Below, one piece after another: positions 14,788-15,301 of a stretch of 15,301 nucleotides of DNA (position 1 is its first letter; each line of letters starts with the position of its first letter). The position numbers and the translations under genes were made by a program. This DNA is from a bacterium (GTDB taxonomy: Bacteria; Krumholzibacteriota; Krumholzibacteria; LZORAL124-64-63), in assembly GCA_016873405.1 (NCBI GenBank), contig VGXH01000007.1:1-15301 (forward strand). Direction: 5' to 3'. Below the pieces are notes generated by a model. That model was not told the origin of the DNA. It did not search any database and saw only the letters and a list, made by a program, of their open reading frames with translations.

Positions 14788-15301
14788 TCAGCGCCGGTTG
14801 AACCGGGAGGCCGCGGCCTCGACGCCCTGGTCCCGGCAGCAGACCACGGCGTCGGCAGCCCGGCAGACCAGATCCGCCACGGCAGGGCGCTCCGACTCAC
14901 TGAACGGGGTCAGCACGAAGTCCGGCCACTCGACCGGCGGCACCACGACGTCCGGGGGGGCGATCCCCAGCCGCACGCGCGGGAAGTCGTCGTGCCCGAG
15001 TGCGGCGATCACCGAGGCCAGGCCGTTCTGGCCGCCGCTGCTGCCGCGCGCCCGCAGGCGCAGCGCGCCCAGCGGCAGGGCCAGGTCGTCGCAGACGACC
15101 AGGGGCCGCCAGGCCGGGCGCCAGGGCGGGAGCGCGGGGGCATTCGAGGGCGCCGCGTCCGCGTCCGCGCCCGGAGCGGCCTGCGTCACTGGCGGGGTGT
15201 CCGGCACTGGCGGAGTGTCCGGCACCGGCGGGGTGTCCGGCACCGGCGGGGCCTCGACCGGCCAGCCGCGACTGCGGGCCCCGCCGACCACGGCCTGCCC
15301 G
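14788..15301 (-). CDS. pth: Peptidyl-tRNA hydrolase (5' end missing) with proline-rich repeat insertion
   Basis: Releases tRNA from peptidyl-tRNA that has dropped off the ribosome. The C-terminal 170 residues or so are here; the gene starts beyond the right edge. Family landmarks are GQAV at the edge, LVVCDDLALPLGALRLRARG, SSGGQNGLASVIAALG, FPRVRLGI, FVLTPFSESE and the C-terminal SRFNRR. Two features are unusual. About 45 low-complexity residues, including three PPVPDT repeats, separate the GQAV helix from the VVCDDL strand. The usual VVHDDL histidine is a cysteine, and the usual GGHNGL histidine is a glutamine, while the aspartate and asparagine are kept. The reading frame is open across the insertion, so it is not an obvious pseudogene. 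The first GTG in the window (15291) is internal, not the start. A pth just upstream of rpsF is a common gene order. Confidence 0.9.
   Translation of the reverse strand, partial: GQAVVGGARSRGWPVEAPPVPDTPPVPDTPPVPDTPPVTQAAPGADADAAPSNAPALPPWRPAWRPLVVCDDLALPLGALRLRARGSSGGQNGLASVIAALGHDDFPRVRLGIAPPDVVVPPVEWPDFVLTPFSESERPAVADLVCRAADAVVCCRDQGVEAAASRFNRR
15190..15243 (-). repeat. Three 18-bp tandem repeats inside pth
   Basis: Three adjacent 18-base units (15190-15207, 15208-15225, 15226-15243), with a partial fourth to about 15251, encode PPVPDT three times. The copies differ at a few third-codon positions that leave the protein unchanged, so the repeat is not freshly duplicated and appears maintained as protein sequence. 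Confidence 0.9.

Noticed and set aside
1..15301. CRISPR array, insertion sequence, prophage or defence system
   Set aside because: I found no regularly spaced direct repeats, transposase, integrase, phage or toxin-antitoxin genes. The only tandem repeat is the coding one inside pth.

Overview
The window is very GC-rich, with codon third positions strongly biased to G or C. It looks like the chromosome of a diderm (Gram-negative-type) bacterium. The envelope genes support this: a TonB-like energy transducer, a SurA-like periplasmic prolyl isomerase lipoprotein, an LpoA-like TPR plus periplasmic-binding protein and a SPOR-domain protein. The lineage cannot be fixed from the sequence. A little-cultured high-GC phylum such as Krumholzibacteriota or Eisenbacteria is a guess only. 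I see no mobile element, CRISPR array, rRNA or tRNA. All genes but one are on the minus strand, so the description runs from high to low coordinates.

Right block (15301 to 7032, minus): the 3' part of pth, which carries a proline-rich tandem repeat inside the enzyme, is followed by a good sigma70-like promoter and a structured leader. A long, tightly packed cluster follows: rpsF (S6), rpsR (S18), a DUF2232 membrane protein, rplI (L9), a mannose-1-phosphate guanylyltransferase, a parvulin-type prolyl isomerase lipoprotein with a TPR-like tail, a secreted TPR + periplasmic-binding-fold protein, and a DUF368/PopT polyprenyl-phosphate transporter. From rpsR to PopT the gaps are about 54 bases or less. 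The last two genes overlap as ATGA. The cluster therefore moves from ribosome assembly to envelope construction: sugar nucleotide supply, periplasmic folding, possible peptidoglycan synthase control, and lipid carrier recycling.

Centre (6955-7031 and 6005-6231): a perfect 11-bp GC hairpin sits between the convergent PopT and tonB-like genes. The tonB-like gene (6232-6954) is the only plus-strand gene and is divergent from selA.

Left block (6004 to 1, minus): selA (selenocysteine synthase) overlaps a fusion protein with a ParA-like domain lacking a normal Walker A, one membrane helix and a periplasmic SPOR domain. A 10-bp GC hairpin abuts that gene's stop codon. Then comes smc, the chromosome condensin, which runs off the left edge before its C-terminal ATPase half.

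The most unusual points are the PPVPDT-repeat insertion and substituted histidines in Pth, the two-hairpin leader before rpsF, the ParA-like/SPOR fusion, and the LpoA-like architecture next to PopT. None of these proves a new system.
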